The notes beneath the pieces are model-generated. The model searched no databases, was not told the origin of the DNA, and saw only the letters and a program-made list of their open reading frames with translations. This document shows positions 8,987 to 16,076 of a stretch of 64,000 nt of DNA, piece after piece. The translations under genes and the position numbers were made by a program. The first letter of the stretch is position 1, and each line of letters opens with the position of its first letter. The DNA comes from Oceanicaulis alexandrii DSM 11625 (GTDB lineage Bacteria; Pseudomonadota; Alphaproteobacteria; Caulobacterales; Maricaulaceae): NCBI RefSeq assembly GCF_000420265.1, contig NZ_ATUP01000001.1:186001-250000 (forward strand), given 5' to 3'.

Positions 8987-9124
8987 CTAGTTCCGGTTTT
9001 CTTCAGCCGTGTCTTCAATCGCGTCGCCAGCTTCTTCAATATCGCGACCAGCGCCAGCGATGGTGTTGCAACCGGTCAAAAGAAGAGTTGCGACGGCAAA
9101 AACACTAAGAACAACATACTTCAT
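8987..9124 (-). CDS. Entericidin A/B-type small lipoprotein
   Basis: 45-residue lipoprotein. Signal peptide MKYVVLSVFAVATLLLTGC has a lipobox LLTGC (Cys19). The mature part is about 27 residues (NTIAGAGRDIEEAGDAIEDT and a short tail), the short acidic amphipathic helix typical of the EcnA/EcnB family. The start at 9124 is fixed by a strong AGGAGG eight bases upstream and by an EcfG-type promoter at 9154-9178. Entericidins are recurrent members of stationary-phase or GSR regulons. It ends at the shared terminator 8941-8969. Confidence 0.85.
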   Translation of the reverse strand: MKYVVLSVFAVATLLLTGCNTIAGAGRDIEEAGDAIEDTAEENRN

Positions 9125-9153
9125 AAAAGCCTCCTGAGTTTGGACCTTTATAA

Positions 9154-9178
9154 AACGCGTCAGCTCAAGCCCCGTTCC
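9154..9178 (-). promoter_or_regulatory. EcfG-type promoter for the entericidin gene
   Basis: Minus strand GGAAC (9178-9174), 16-base spacer, CGTT (9157-9154). It lies between the kinase stop at 9186 and the lipoprotein start, leaving a leader of about 20 bases that contains the AGGAGG site. Confidence 0.8.
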
Positions 9179-9185
9179 CTTCAGT

Positions 9186-10886
9186 TCAATTCTTTTTCTC
9201 ACCCACTTGCAGGACAAAATCCATACCGCCGTCTGCATTGGGTTCTGACCAGGTCCGACCATCCAGCTGCATGGCGAACGCCTCCATCAAGGACGAGCCC
9301 GTGCCCTGTGAGGCGGTATCGGTCATGCCTTCGCCATCGTCAGAAATCCGTAAGGTCAACACTTCAGGAGAGTCCGCCTTCAGCGAGATCAGGATGCGCC
9401 CCTGAGTGCGGCTGGTGAACGCATGCTTGTAAGCATTCGTGACCGCTTCAGCCACGAACAGAGCCACCGGCACCGCCGTGTCAGGCTCGAACGACACGTC
9501 ATCGCACTCCGCCTGAACACTGACCGAACGCGATCCGTCATCACTGGCTTGCTGAAGATTTAGCGCCAGCTCATTCAGGAAACCGGGCATGTAGACCGCT
9601 CTGAGATCATCCGCCTCATAGAGGCTGCGATGCACAAGCGACAAGGCGTTGATCCGCCGACGCGCCTCCATCAGGGCTGTGCGCCCCTCGCCGTCTGTCA
9701 TGCGACCCGCCTGAAGATTGAGCAAGCTGACGATGATTTGAAGGTTGTTTTTGACTCGGTGGTGAATTTCCTTGAGCAAGGCGCCGCGCTGGTCGACCGC
9801 TGATTCCAGCTCGTTTTGCTGCTTTTCCAAAGACGCCGCCATCTCACCCATAGTGTTGGCCAGTTCACGAATCTCGCGCGGCGCATTTCGCGCGCGGACA
9901 GGCACAACATCCAAACGCCCGCCGCCATATACGGCCGCGATCCGGCGCAAATAGCCCAGCCAACGCAAAACATAATGGTCGACGGCCAGCCAGACGCTGG
10001 CGAGCGCCAAGGCGTACATCAAAAGCGGCACCAGAAAGGTTGCAGCGACCGAGACGAGCCCCCATTGCGTGGTCGGAGTCGGTGAGACCAACAGCAAGGC
10101 CAGCTGTCCCTCCACGAGCGGCGCAAGCACGGCGGGCCTGTCTACGCCTTCAAACCGAATGCGTGTCGGTTGCGGCTGGTCGATCTGCAGAACGCTTTCA
10201 AGCAAGTCGCTTTGAATATCGATGCTCGCCGGCTTGAGCATGCGGGAGCGGTCCACTTCCCGCGCCTCCGTCGGGGTGACAAGCAGGACCTGACTGCCAT
10301 CCGCCATAGCGTTGTCGATCAGAATTCTTGAGGCGCGAAGCACGTCAATGGCGGCCGCCGCCGTTCCTCTGAAGACTGATTCTTGTCCAAGCCGGTTGGC
10401 GACGACGAGAATAGGCGTTCTGGAAACCGGCCCCATCAAAACCCCGGAAACGGTTTGTTGCTCACCGCTGCTGAGCGCTGCGTGCCAATCCTCAGACGCC
10501 ATGTTCAGGTTTTGAGCCCCTTCAAGCCCCGAACAAATGATTTCGCCGTCCGCATCGGTCAGAGCGATGTTGGTCAACACGGTATCGCCACTGGCGATTT
10601 GCGCCATGGCGCGGCTGCACCCTCCCGGCGCGCTCATGAACGCGAAACCGCGCGTGGAGACCGCATCGACGACGCCTTGAGCCCGTGCGATGGATTCATT
10701 GAGTTCAGACGCAGCCAACGCGCCCAGAATGATCATGCGATCTCTCTGAACGCGTTGCTCTTCACGCGCTTCACTCCAGGTTTGCGCTACGGCGATCATC
10801 AGGAGTGGAAACAGCGCCACAGCGAGGACCAGGGCGAGTACGAACCGCAATCTCCCGGTCAGCTCGCCCCCAGGTTTGAAGGGCAT
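9186..10886 (-). CDS. HisKA_2/HWE-type sensor histidine kinase, likely PhyK of the general stress response
   Basis: 566 residues. TM1 is at about 12-34 and a second TM at about 280-303 encloses a roughly 240-residue periplasmic sensor. A HAMP-like linker follows, then a HisKA_2 domain with the phospho-acceptor box KEIHHRVKNNLQ (H375/H376), and an ATPase domain (VAEAVTNAYKHAF N-box, ISDDGEGM G-box). Kinases of this family phosphorylate PhyR in other alphaproteobacteria. The start lies 2 bases after the ecfG stop, so nepR-ecfG-kinase form one operon, which supports the PhyK assignment. The signal sensed is unknown. Confidence 0.85.
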   Translation of the reverse strand: MPFKPGGELTGRLRFVLALVLAVALFPLLMIAVAQTWSEAREEQRVQRDRMIILGALAASELNESIARAQGVVDAVSTRGFAFMSAPGGCSRAMAQIASGDTVLTNIALTDADGEIICSGLEGAQNLNMASEDWHAALSSGEQQTVSGVLMGPVSRTPILVVANRLGQESVFRGTAAAAIDVLRASRILIDNAMADGSQVLLVTPTEAREVDRSRMLKPASIDIQSDLLESVLQIDQPQPTRIRFEGVDRPAVLAPLVEGQLALLLVSPTPTTQWGLVSVAATFLVPLLMYALALASVWLAVDHYVLRWLGYLRRIAAVYGGGRLDVVPVRARNAPREIRELANTMGEMAASLEKQQNELESAVDQRGALLKEIHHRVKNNLQIIVSLLNLQAGRMTDGEGRTALMEARRRINALSLVHRSLYEADDLRAVYMPGFLNELALNLQQASDDGSRSVSVQAECDDVSFEPDTAVPVALFVAEAVTNAYKHAFTSRTQGRILISLKADSPEVLTLRISDDGEGMTDTASQGTGSSLMEAFAMQLDGRTWSEPNADGGMDFVLQVGEKKN

Positions 10887-10888
10887 TG

Positions 10889-11515
10889 TCAGCGTACCTG
10901 TTCCGCCAGGTCGCTGACTTGGCCAAGCAATGTATCGACAGCATCAGATGCAGCGATCCCATCCGTATTCGCCTTGGCGGCGGGACCCGCTTTCATAATA
11001 CCCTCAAGCGCCAGGCGAGCCCTGGAGACACGACTTTTCACGGTGCCGGTCGCGCAGCCGCAAATTGCTGCAGCTTCATCATAAGAGTATCCGCCCGCAC
11101 CGACGAGAATGAGCGCTTCACGCTGATCTTCGGGAAGCTCGGCAAGCCCTCGACGCAATTCATCCAGCGCCACAACCTGTTCCTGGTTGTCGACAGCCGG
11201 CAGCGTGCGTTCAGCCAACTCCTGATCCCAGTCAGCCTGTCGCCAGGACCGGCGCTTGTCTGAGTAAAACTGGTTGCGGACAATGGTGAGCACCCAGGCC
11301 CGAAAGTTCGTACCCGCTTTGAATTTAGCGCGCGCAGACCAGGCTTTCATCAGAGCGTCCTGGGCCAGGTCGTCAGCACTTGCAGCATCGCCTGTGAGGC
11401 TTCGCGCAAAGGCGCGCATGTGAGGAATGGCCTCAGTAAGCTCCAACCGGAAGTGACTTTGAGACATGATCTCTGAAGGTTTCAGGCCTGTATCGTCTGA
11501 GTCAGACTCACTCAT
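10889..11515 (-). CDS. ecfG: ECF sigma factor EcfG (general stress response)
   Basis: 208-residue group ECF15-like sigma factor. Region 2 has MRAFARSLTGDAASADDLAQ and FRAWVLTIVRNQFYSDKRR. Region 4 has LPEDQREALILVGAGGYSY and CATGTVKSRVSRAR. I chose the ATG at 11515 (MSESDSDDTGLKPSE), which overlaps the nepR stop by 8 bases with AAGGG upstream; an internal ATG at 11467 (MSQSHFRLEL) would also give a full sigma fold. It directs RNA polymerase to GGAAC-N16/17-CGTT promoters and is held by NepR until PhyR is phosphorylated. Its own operon carries such a promoter, so it is probably autoregulated. Confidence 0.93.
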   Translation of the reverse strand: MSESDSDDTGLKPSEIMSQSHFRLELTEAIPHMRAFARSLTGDAASADDLAQDALMKAWSARAKFKAGTNFRAWVLTIVRNQFYSDKRRSWRQADWDQELAERTLPAVDNQEQVVALDELRRGLAELPEDQREALILVGAGGYSYDEAAAICGCATGTVKSRVSRARLALEGIMKAGPAAKANTDGIAASDAVDTLLGQVSDLAEQVR

Positions 11516-11726
11516 GACCGTCACCCTTTTCGGTCGTTCGGTCCGACTCGCTTTGTTCCAGTCGGTCAAGAAGGTCTGCAAATGCGTCAGGCACCCCTTC
11601 ATCAACAACAGAATCAAACATATGTCGCAGCCCCGCGCCCAGAGTTTCCTGTTGCTTGCGGGTCCGCTGCACGAGCGCAGGGTCTGGCCTGCCGCCAGAT
11701 CTGTTTTTGTCCTCAGACATTGCCAT
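11508..11726 (-). CDS. nepR: Anti-sigma factor NepR
   Basis: 72-residue anti-sigma factor. The conserved two-helix core LGAGLRHMFDSVVDEGVPDA followed by FADLLDRLEQ is the diagnostic NepR motif that binds EcfG, and phosphorylated PhyR. The flanks are polar and disordered, as usual. M1 (11726) and M3 (11720) are both possible starts. It is the first gene of the nepR-ecfG-phyK operon, about 50 bases downstream of an EcfG-type promoter and divergent from phyR, which is the classical alphaproteobacterial arrangement. Confidence 0.93.
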   Translation of the reverse strand: MAMSEDKNRSGGRPDPALVQRTRKQQETLGAGLRHMFDSVVDEGVPDAFADLLDRLEQSESDRTTEKGDGHE

Positions 11727-11785
11727 TATTAATCGCCAATCTCACATGAAAACGATCATACCGAATGTATCGGCCTTAAGTGAGA

Positions 11786-11810
11786 AACGTGGAGATCGGG
11801 AATGAGTTCC
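11786..11810 (-). promoter_or_regulatory. EcfG-type promoter for nepR-ecfG-phyK
   Basis: Minus strand GGAAC (11810-11806), 16-base spacer, CGTT (11789-11786). It implies positive autoregulation of the sigma operon. Confidence 0.88.
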
Positions 11811-11829
11811 AAACAATCTGATTTTTTTT

Positions 11830-11854
11830 GGAACCCTTCTCATATTTGTTCGTT
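11830..11854 (+). promoter_or_regulatory. EcfG-type promoter for phyR
   Basis: GGAAC (11830-11834), 16-base spacer, CGTT (11851-11854), 34 bases before the phyR ATG. It is divergent from the nepR promoter, with the two -35 elements 19 bases apart. Confidence 0.88.
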
Positions 11855-11888
11855 TGTAGCGTGACACCTTTGTGGGGAGAGCCCAATT

Positions 11889-12662
11889 ATGAGTTTTGTT
11901 TCAGCGATACGCTCACACATTCCCTACCTGCGCAGATATGCGCGGATACTGACGGGATCACAGCAAAGCGGCGACGCCCATGTGCGCGCCTGCTTGGAGG
12001 CTGCTGTTGAAGGCAATGAAGAACTGGGACGGGATTTGCCGCCCCATGTAGCGCTTTTTCAATTGTTTCACGCCTGCTGGAACACCCAGCTGGACGTGAC
12101 GGAAGACGGGGAACGCCAGAATCCTCTGGCTTACGTCACCCCGAAGGCCCGGCAAGTCATGTTGCTGACGTCCGTGGAAGGATTTTCCATCGAAGACGTG
12201 GCCTCCATTCTGCGCATTGATGACAGTGAGGCTCAGGCTTTGCTGATTTCCGCGCAACAGGAGCTGAACGCCGGGCTCGCCACGCGAGTCATGATCATTG
12301 AAGACGAGCCCGTCATCGCCCTCGACCTGCGGGCCATCGTGGAAAATGCGGGGCACACGGTGACCGGCGTGGCCCGCACCCGGGACCAGGCGGTTGAGCT
12401 AGCCAAAAAATCACCGCCGGGATTGGTTCTCGCTGACATTCAGCTGGCTGACGACAGCTCAGGGATCGACGCCGTCAAAGATATTATGGGCGAGATGAAT
12501 TTGCCCGTGATCTTCATCACAGCCTACCCTGAGCGCTTGTTGACCGGCGAAAGGCCTGAACCGACTTATCTCATCACCAAGCCCTTCATGCCGGAAACCG
12601 TAACAGCCACCATGAGCCAGGCGCTGTTTTTCTTCGATAAGGACGCTGTTGCGGCAGAGTAA
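11889..12662 (+). CDS. phyR: General stress response regulator PhyR
   Basis: 257-residue anti-anti-sigma factor. The N-terminal sigma-like domain (residues 1-130, IRSHIPYLRRYARILTGSQQ) mimics EcfG. The C-terminal receiver domain (133-255) has acidic pocket E138/D139, phospho-acceptor D183 (LADIQL), T211 and K231. Phosphorylation opens the sigma-like domain to capture NepR. It starts with GGGGAG nine bases upstream and is followed by a strong terminator. It is the direct output of the kinase in the divergent operon. Confidence 0.96.
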   Translation: MSFVSAIRSHIPYLRRYARILTGSQQSGDAHVRACLEAAVEGNEELGRDLPPHVALFQLFHACWNTQLDVTEDGERQNPLAYVTPKARQVMLLTSVEGFSIEDVASILRIDDSEAQALLISAQQELNAGLATRVMIIEDEPVIALDLRAIVENAGHTVTGVARTRDQAVELAKKSPPGLVLADIQLADDSSGIDAVKDIMGEMNLPVIFITAYPERLLTGERPEPTYLITKPFMPETVTATMSQALFFFDKDAVAAE

Positions 12663-12683
12663 ATCTCGCTTCACTTCCAATCA

Positions 12684-12714
12684 AAACGCCGAGGCCCTGC
12701 CTCGGCGTTTTTTG
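12684..12714 (+). terminator. Terminator after phyR
   Basis: Perfect 13-bp stem AAAACGCCGAGGC / GCCTCGGCGTTTT with a CCT loop, followed by more T residues. Confidence 0.9.
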
Positions 12715-12790
12715 TGCGCCCAAGTTCCAATTGTGTCGAAACAAAGTCACTTGAACATAATAACTTCGCGAAATAGTCAAACTATATTTT

Positions 12791-12815
12791 GGAACACACT
12801 CAGCGCCTCAACGTT
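12791..12815 (+). promoter_or_regulatory. EcfG-type promoter for the PRC-barrel gene
   Basis: GGAAC (12791-12795), 16-base spacer, CGTT (12812-12815). The coding start at 12859 follows with a leader of about 35 bases carrying AAAAGGAAACG. Confidence 0.85.
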
Positions 12816-12858
12816 TACTTATTGCGTTCGAATTGATCGCTAGCAAAAAGGAAACGTT

Positions 12859-13584
12859 ATGTTGAACAAGCTGATGCTGACCACCTCGATCGCTCTGATT
12901 TCCACAACCGCTCTCGCAACGGCGCAAGCCCAGGACGCGATGGCGCATACGGAGACGGAGACTCACGCCGAAGCCGCCATGATGACGGAGACCGTTAAAG
13001 CGTCTGACGTTGTCGGAGCCGACCTGCAATACGCAAATGGCGCTTCCGCGATCACTGACATCCGCATGAGCGACGCCGGCGCTCCCGAAGCGCTGATCAT
13101 TTCCCGCGGCGGCTTTCTGGGCCTCTTCGATGAGGAAGTCGCGGTGTCCACCGTGGCCGCAAACCTGTCTCACAACTCAGAAGGCGAACTGGTTGTGACT
13201 GCATCCATCACGGATGCACAGCTGGATGACGCCGAAGTCATCAATGACAGCCCCTTCATGGTGTCTGTCGAGGACCAGCGTGAAGACGGGGATCTGTTTT
13301 ACAGCGACCTGACTGGCGCTGATATCCAGAACGGCGCCGGCGAGACCATCGCCCACCTTGAAGACCTGGAGTTCACGACTCAGGGCGTCACTGAATACGC
13401 CATTATTCGCGACGGCGGGTTTCTGGGTTTCGGCGGCGAAGTCGGGCGCGTTGATTTCCAGGCTCTCGAACTGGGCTACACCGCTGACGCCGGCTGGACC
13501 GTGTCAGCCGATCTGACCGCCGATGATGTCGAGATTCTGGAGGAAACCCCTGTGAATGCGGGGGCCTATCTCGACGGGCGCTAA
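12859..13584 (+). CDS. Secreted tandem PRC-barrel protein
   Basis: 241 residues with a Sec signal peptide (MLNKLMLTTSIALISTTALA, cleavage near AQA). Two related PRC-barrel units lie at about 49-110 (VVGADLQYANGASAITDIRM) and 150-210 (LTGADIQNGAGETIAHLEDL). Each has a matching GGFLGLFDEE/GGFLGFGGEV turn, so the protein is an internal duplication. PRC-barrels are known in photosynthetic reaction centre H subunit and RimM; secreted tandem versions are common but uncharacterised in alphaproteobacteria. It has its own EcfG promoter and terminator. A role in envelope stress is inferred from regulation only. Confidence 0.8.
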   Translation: MLNKLMLTTSIALISTTALATAQAQDAMAHTETETHAEAAMMTETVKASDVVGADLQYANGASAITDIRMSDAGAPEALIISRGGFLGLFDEEVAVSTVAANLSHNSEGELVVTASITDAQLDDAEVINDSPFMVSVEDQREDGDLFYSDLTGADIQNGAGETIAHLEDLEFTTQGVTEYAIIRDGGFLGFGGEVGRVDFQALELGYTADAGWTVSADLTADDVEILEETPVNAGAYLDGR

Positions 13585-13613
13585 ATGACCAAGGCCTGAC
13601 CAGCCTGAATACT

Positions 13614-13641
13614 GGGGCGCGCTACGGCGCGCCCCTTTTTT
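13614..13641 (+). terminator. Terminator after the PRC-barrel gene
   Basis: Perfect 9-bp stem GGGGCGCGC / GCGCGCCCC closed by a TACG tetraloop (UNCG type) and followed by six T residues. From here to 14016 I see no protein gene; the stretch holds the small RNA candidate and its promoter described below. Confidence 0.95.
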
Positions 13642-13855
13642 ATGAGAGCGACAGACAGGCGACAGATGCACGGCCAATCTTCGTCGACACCATCATCAGT
13701 GTCCGTCTCAGCCTCTAAAATGCGTTATAAATCCTGGCGGCCCACCGTCCCCGTCTGTCAGACAATTCCAGAGGCAGCGTCCAGGCAGGACGCACCACGA
13801 AGCGCGACGCGTCAGCCTTTAAAGCTCGAAAACTGTTGCGGCGCCGATCACCCGG

Positions 13856-13892
13856 AAACAAAAGAAGCCGCCCTCTGAAAGAGGACGGCTTC
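13856..13892 (-). terminator. Terminator of the small RNA candidate / FNT operon
   Basis: Minus-strand stem GAAGCCG-CCTCT type, with one internal mismatch, a three-base loop and TTTTGTTT after it. It would also stop read-through from the FNT operon. Confidence 0.8.
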
Positions 13893-13971
13893 GATTGACG
13901 CTGAAAGCGGTGGTCAGGGGGAGGATCGACCGTACAGCGCGATTTTCACATCCCGTCAGGGGCCGGGACAC
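13858..13971 (-). ncRNA. Candidate EcfG-dependent small RNA (GsrN-like), about 114 nt
   Basis: A perfect EcfG box at 14002-13978 on the minus strand drives no open frame. About 80 bases downstream is a rho-independent terminator (13892-13864, then TTTTGTTT). The transcript between them folds as a 5' hairpin with stem UCCCG/CGGGA and a C-rich loop GCCCCUGA (13968-13951), a small hairpin CGCU-UUC-AGCG (13909-13899), and the terminator. The motif CCCCUGAC occurs twice, in the 5' loop (13962-13955) and in the single-stranded part (13920-13913, preceded by CCUC). Caulobacter GsrN is a sigma-T-dependent small RNA with a C-rich target loop, so a GsrN-type role is plausible but not shown. It could instead be a processed 3' end of the FNT operon. 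Confidence 0.6.
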
Positions 13972-13977
13972 TTCATC

Positions 13978-14002
13978 AACGCCTGGCGCCCCACAAGGTT
14001 CC
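13978..14002 (-). promoter_or_regulatory. EcfG-type promoter of the small RNA candidate
   Basis: Minus strand GGAAC (14002-13998), 16-base spacer, CGTT (13981-13978). It lies just after the FNT stop (14017) and no reading frame with a start and RBS follows it. Confidence 0.75.
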
Positions 14003-14016
14003 AGACCGTCCTCTTC

Positions 14017-14820
14017 TTATTCGACTTCTTCGTGCACCTGACCGTACGCCAGACCCGCGAACAGAGCGGCCCCGCCAAGCGTATTGCCGATCAACACCGG
14101 AATAATGAAGCTGATCGCGTCTCCCACACCCCAAGTCCCGGCAACGATCAGAACCGTCGCCTCGACCGTACCTGCAACAATATGCGGAAAGCCCCCTGCT
14201 CCAACCAGATACGTGACGATGAAAACGGCCCCGAGCTTTTCATAGGGCAACCCGGGCAGCGACCAGGCCATGAGGCCGATCAGGAAACCGGCGGGCAGCG
14301 CAGCGATGAAATTGCCCACGATGTCGCGATGGGTGATATGCGATGACGCAGTGACCATGGCGTCAAACAGGTCCGGCTCGGTCACATGACTGAGCATGGC
14401 GCCGATAAAGACAGCTCCGACCAGATTGCCGAACAACACAATGGCCCAGAGCCTCATCAACAGGCGCACGGATCTCCACCGGCGATGCTTGGTCACCGGC
14501 AACACGGCTGTCAGCGTGTTTTCCGTAAACAATTGCATACGCGCCATGGCGATCAGAAGAAAGCCGGCCGGGTAGCCGACCGCGATGGCCAGATAGCTCC
14601 AGCTGGCATCGCCGACCGCCCGCTCGATCGCCCCCATCAGCAATACGGACGCGCCCATGGCGAGCCCCGCTGTGAGCGCGGAATACAGAAGCGAGCTGGA
14701 GGGGCGCAGAAGCTCCTCCTTACCCGTCTCGGCAATGATGGAATACAGGGTTTTAGACGCAATTTCGCTGCGCGCCGCAAATCGTTTGGCGCGCAGCTCC
14801 TGATCATTTTTTTTCGACAA
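14017..14820 (-). CDS. Formate/nitrite transporter (FNT) family channel
   Basis: 267-residue inner-membrane protein with about six hydrophobic helices. An N-terminal cytoplasmic segment (MSKKNDQELRAKRFAARSEI) precedes them, and the region after the third helix has LFGNLVGAVFIGAMLSH, the FNT-family GN(L/F)VGA signature. FNT channels pass small monocarboxylates, nitrite or hydrosulfide. It is the last gene of a five-gene minus-strand operon that starts at a GSR promoter (16052-16076), so here it probably belongs to stress-related envelope physiology rather than anaerobic formate metabolism. The substrate cannot be read from the sequence. Confidence 0.82.
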   Translation of the reverse strand: MSKKNDQELRAKRFAARSEIASKTLYSIIAETGKEELLRPSSSLLYSALTAGLAMGASVLLMGAIERAVGDASWSYLAIAVGYPAGFLLIAMARMQLFTENTLTAVLPVTKHRRWRSVRLLMRLWAIVLFGNLVGAVFIGAMLSHVTEPDLFDAMVTASSHITHRDIVGNFIAALPAGFLIGLMAWSLPGLPYEKLGAVFIVTYLVGAGGFPHIVAGTVEATVLIVAGTWGVGDAISFIIPVLIGNTLGGAALFAGLAYGQVHEEVE

Positions 14821-14831
14821 GGGAAGACCCT

Positions 14832-15194
14832 TTAACTGGAGGCCGCAAACTTTGAGAGGGCTGACAGGGCAAGCTTTGGCTTACGAGCCAGAAGCGCGCC
14901 CAGTCCCATCAAGGCTGCCGTTGTTTGCAGCGGCTTACGTTTCATTGCGGTCTCGACCAGCGCCAGAGGCGACGCTGAACTCGTAGGTGTCTGGGCTGGG
15001 GGCTTGCTCGCCTTGGCATTCCACAACAGTGTCGCCGCAGCGATTGAACCCAGGCACGCATAAAAGGCGCCGATCAGCGCGCTGGCCACCCATGGGGAGT
15101 ACTGGGTTGACGCCCAGCTCCATCCCGCATGAGTGGCGAACACTGCGCCGAGCACGGGCCCGATAAGCGCGATAGCTATCAGAAGCACGTTCAC
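14832..15194 (-). CDS. Hypothetical small membrane protein
   Basis: 120 residues, not recognised. Two to three hydrophobic helices (LLIAIALIGPVLGAVFATHA, WVASALIGAFYACLGSIAAA) lead to a Pro/Ser/Thr-rich linker. A C-terminal hydrophobic, basic segment follows (TTAALMGLGALLARKPKLAL). It sits 10 bases after the DUF883-like gene and 11 bases before the FNT gene. The layout, with a DUF883/ElaB-like neighbour, recalls YqjD-YqjE-YqjK type stress clusters in which a YqjE/holin-like protein follows a DUF883 protein. That comparison is an inference from order and size. Confidence 0.7.
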   Translation of the reverse strand: MNVLLIAIALIGPVLGAVFATHAGWSWASTQYSPWVASALIGAFYACLGSIAAATLLWNAKASKPPAQTPTSSASPLALVETAMKRKPLQTTAALMGLGALLARKPKLALSALSKFAASS

Positions 15195-15204
15195 AGCGCG
15201 TCTC

Positions 15205-15489
15205 CTAGCGACGCATCAGCAAGGCGCCAAGAAAGCCTGCGCCGATCGCGGCGCCACAGGCGCCAAGCGGGTTCTCGCGAATGAGTTCACGCAGTTGATC
15301 GGGAGCTTCTTCAGCGGCGTCCAGGCCGTCCTCAATTGCAGACCGCCCGGCTTTGACGCCAGATTCCCCGCTTTGCTGAACGATCTTGGACAGATCGCCC
15401 ACCAATTGATCCATATCCGCACGCAGCGAATCCAGATCGGCTTTGAGTTCTTCAGTCGTAACGTCGGAATTAGCAGTGGCGCGTGCCAT
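15205..15489 (-). CDS. DUF883/ElaB-YqjD-like membrane-anchored protein
   Basis: 94 residues. A long charged amphipathic helix (TEELKADLDSLRADMDQLVG) is followed by a C-terminal anchor preceded by LRELIRENPLGACGAAIGAG, the conserved ENP-type motif of DUF883 (ElaB/YqjD/YgaM). Such proteins are tail-anchored to the inner membrane and in E. coli bind stationary-phase ribosomes. It is the third gene of the GSR-driven operon, 47 bases after the acidic lipoprotein gene. Confidence 0.8.
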   Translation of the reverse strand: MARATANSDVTTEELKADLDSLRADMDQLVGDLSKIVQQSGESGVKAGRSAIEDGLDAAEEAPDQLRELIRENPLGACGAAIGAGFLGALLMRR

Positions 15490-15536
15490 GTCGCTCTCCT
15501 TTATTTCTGAAGGTTGTGATGGGCGAAAGAGACGAG

Positions 15537-15758
15537 TTAGCGAGACGGCTCGTCGGTCGCGTCTTCGATGGCGTCTTCGGCGTCATCGGCCGCGTCATCC
15601 ATGTTTTCGCCAGCTTCCTCGAACATATCCTGGTCCTCACCAGTCACGTCCTCGACCGCCTCGTCCATGTTTTCGCCAGCATTCTCAGCCGGGCCGTCAG
15701 AACAAGCCGCGGCGGCCATGAAGAACGGGGCGATGAACAGCGGGGCATACTTTTTCAT
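15537..15758 (-). CDS. Small acidic lipoprotein with internal repeat (entericidin-like)
   Basis: 73 residues. Signal peptide MKKYAPLFIAPFFMAAAACS has a lipobox-like AAAC (Cys19). The mature part is almost only acidic and Ala/Gly/Asn (SDGPAENAGENMDEAVEDV) with a repeated AGENMD unit, seen as a 17-bp direct DNA repeat at 15598-15614 and 15664-15680. Its tail AEDAIEDATDE resembles the entericidin tail AGDAIEDTAEE at 8987-9124, so the two may be divergent paralogues. The start at 15758 has AAGGA upstream. Second gene of the GSR operon. Confidence 0.75.
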   Translation of the reverse strand: MKKYAPLFIAPFFMAAAACSDGPAENAGENMDEAVEDVTGEDQDMFEEAGENMDDAADDAEDAIEDATDEPSR

Positions 15759-15839
15759 GATCAAATATCCTTGTTTGTTAAGCGGGTAAGGCAAAGTCCG
15801 GCGGCGATGACGCCGCCGAACTTGTTAGGGTCGCCTGGT

Positions 15840-16016
15840 TCAGGCTCGGGGAGATCGTCCGCGCAGCGCGCCAAACAGCAGTGACACGACGAACAGCACC
15901 AGGAACACGAAGAACAGGACTTGCGCGATCGAGGCCGCGCCAGCTGCAATGCCGCCAAAACCGAACAGGGCCGCGATCAGGGCGACGACGAAAAATCCAA
16001 GGGCCAGTCTCAGCAT
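15840..16016 (-). CDS. DUF1328/YtjA-family two-helix membrane protein
   Basis: 58 residues, [20 protein letters not shown] then a Gly/Ala turn and a second helix ([20 protein letters not shown]). This matches the size and hairpin topology of UPF0391/DUF1328. The start at 16016 has GGAG ten bases upstream and lies about 27 bases after the predicted start of the EcfG transcript. It is the first gene of the operon. DUF1328 genes are frequent GSR targets in alphaproteobacteria; molecular function is unknown. Confidence 0.85.
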   Translation of the reverse strand: MLRLALGFFVVALIAALFGFGGIAAGAASIAQVLFFVFLVLFVVSLLFGALRGRSPRA

Positions 16017-16051
16017 GGGTAGCTCCTTCAATATCAAACAGTCCCCCAATC

Positions 16052-16076
16052 AACGCCCTCCGCTCAAACGAGTTCC
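16052..16076 (-). promoter_or_regulatory. EcfG-type promoter for the DUF1328-lipoprotein-DUF883-FNT operon
   Basis: Minus strand GGAAC (16076-16072), 16-base spacer, CGTT (16055-16052), 36 bases before the DUF1328 start. Confidence 0.85.

Noticed and set aside
12720-12730. GTTCC (GGAAC on the minus strand) after phyR as another EcfG box
   Set aside because: At 16 or 17 bases downstream there is no CGTT, and the site overlaps the phyR terminator region.
13642-13878. Open frame of 78 codons on the plus strand after the PRC-barrel terminator
   Set aside because: No RBS, odd composition, begins right after a strong terminator and overlaps the better supported minus-strand small RNA terminator.
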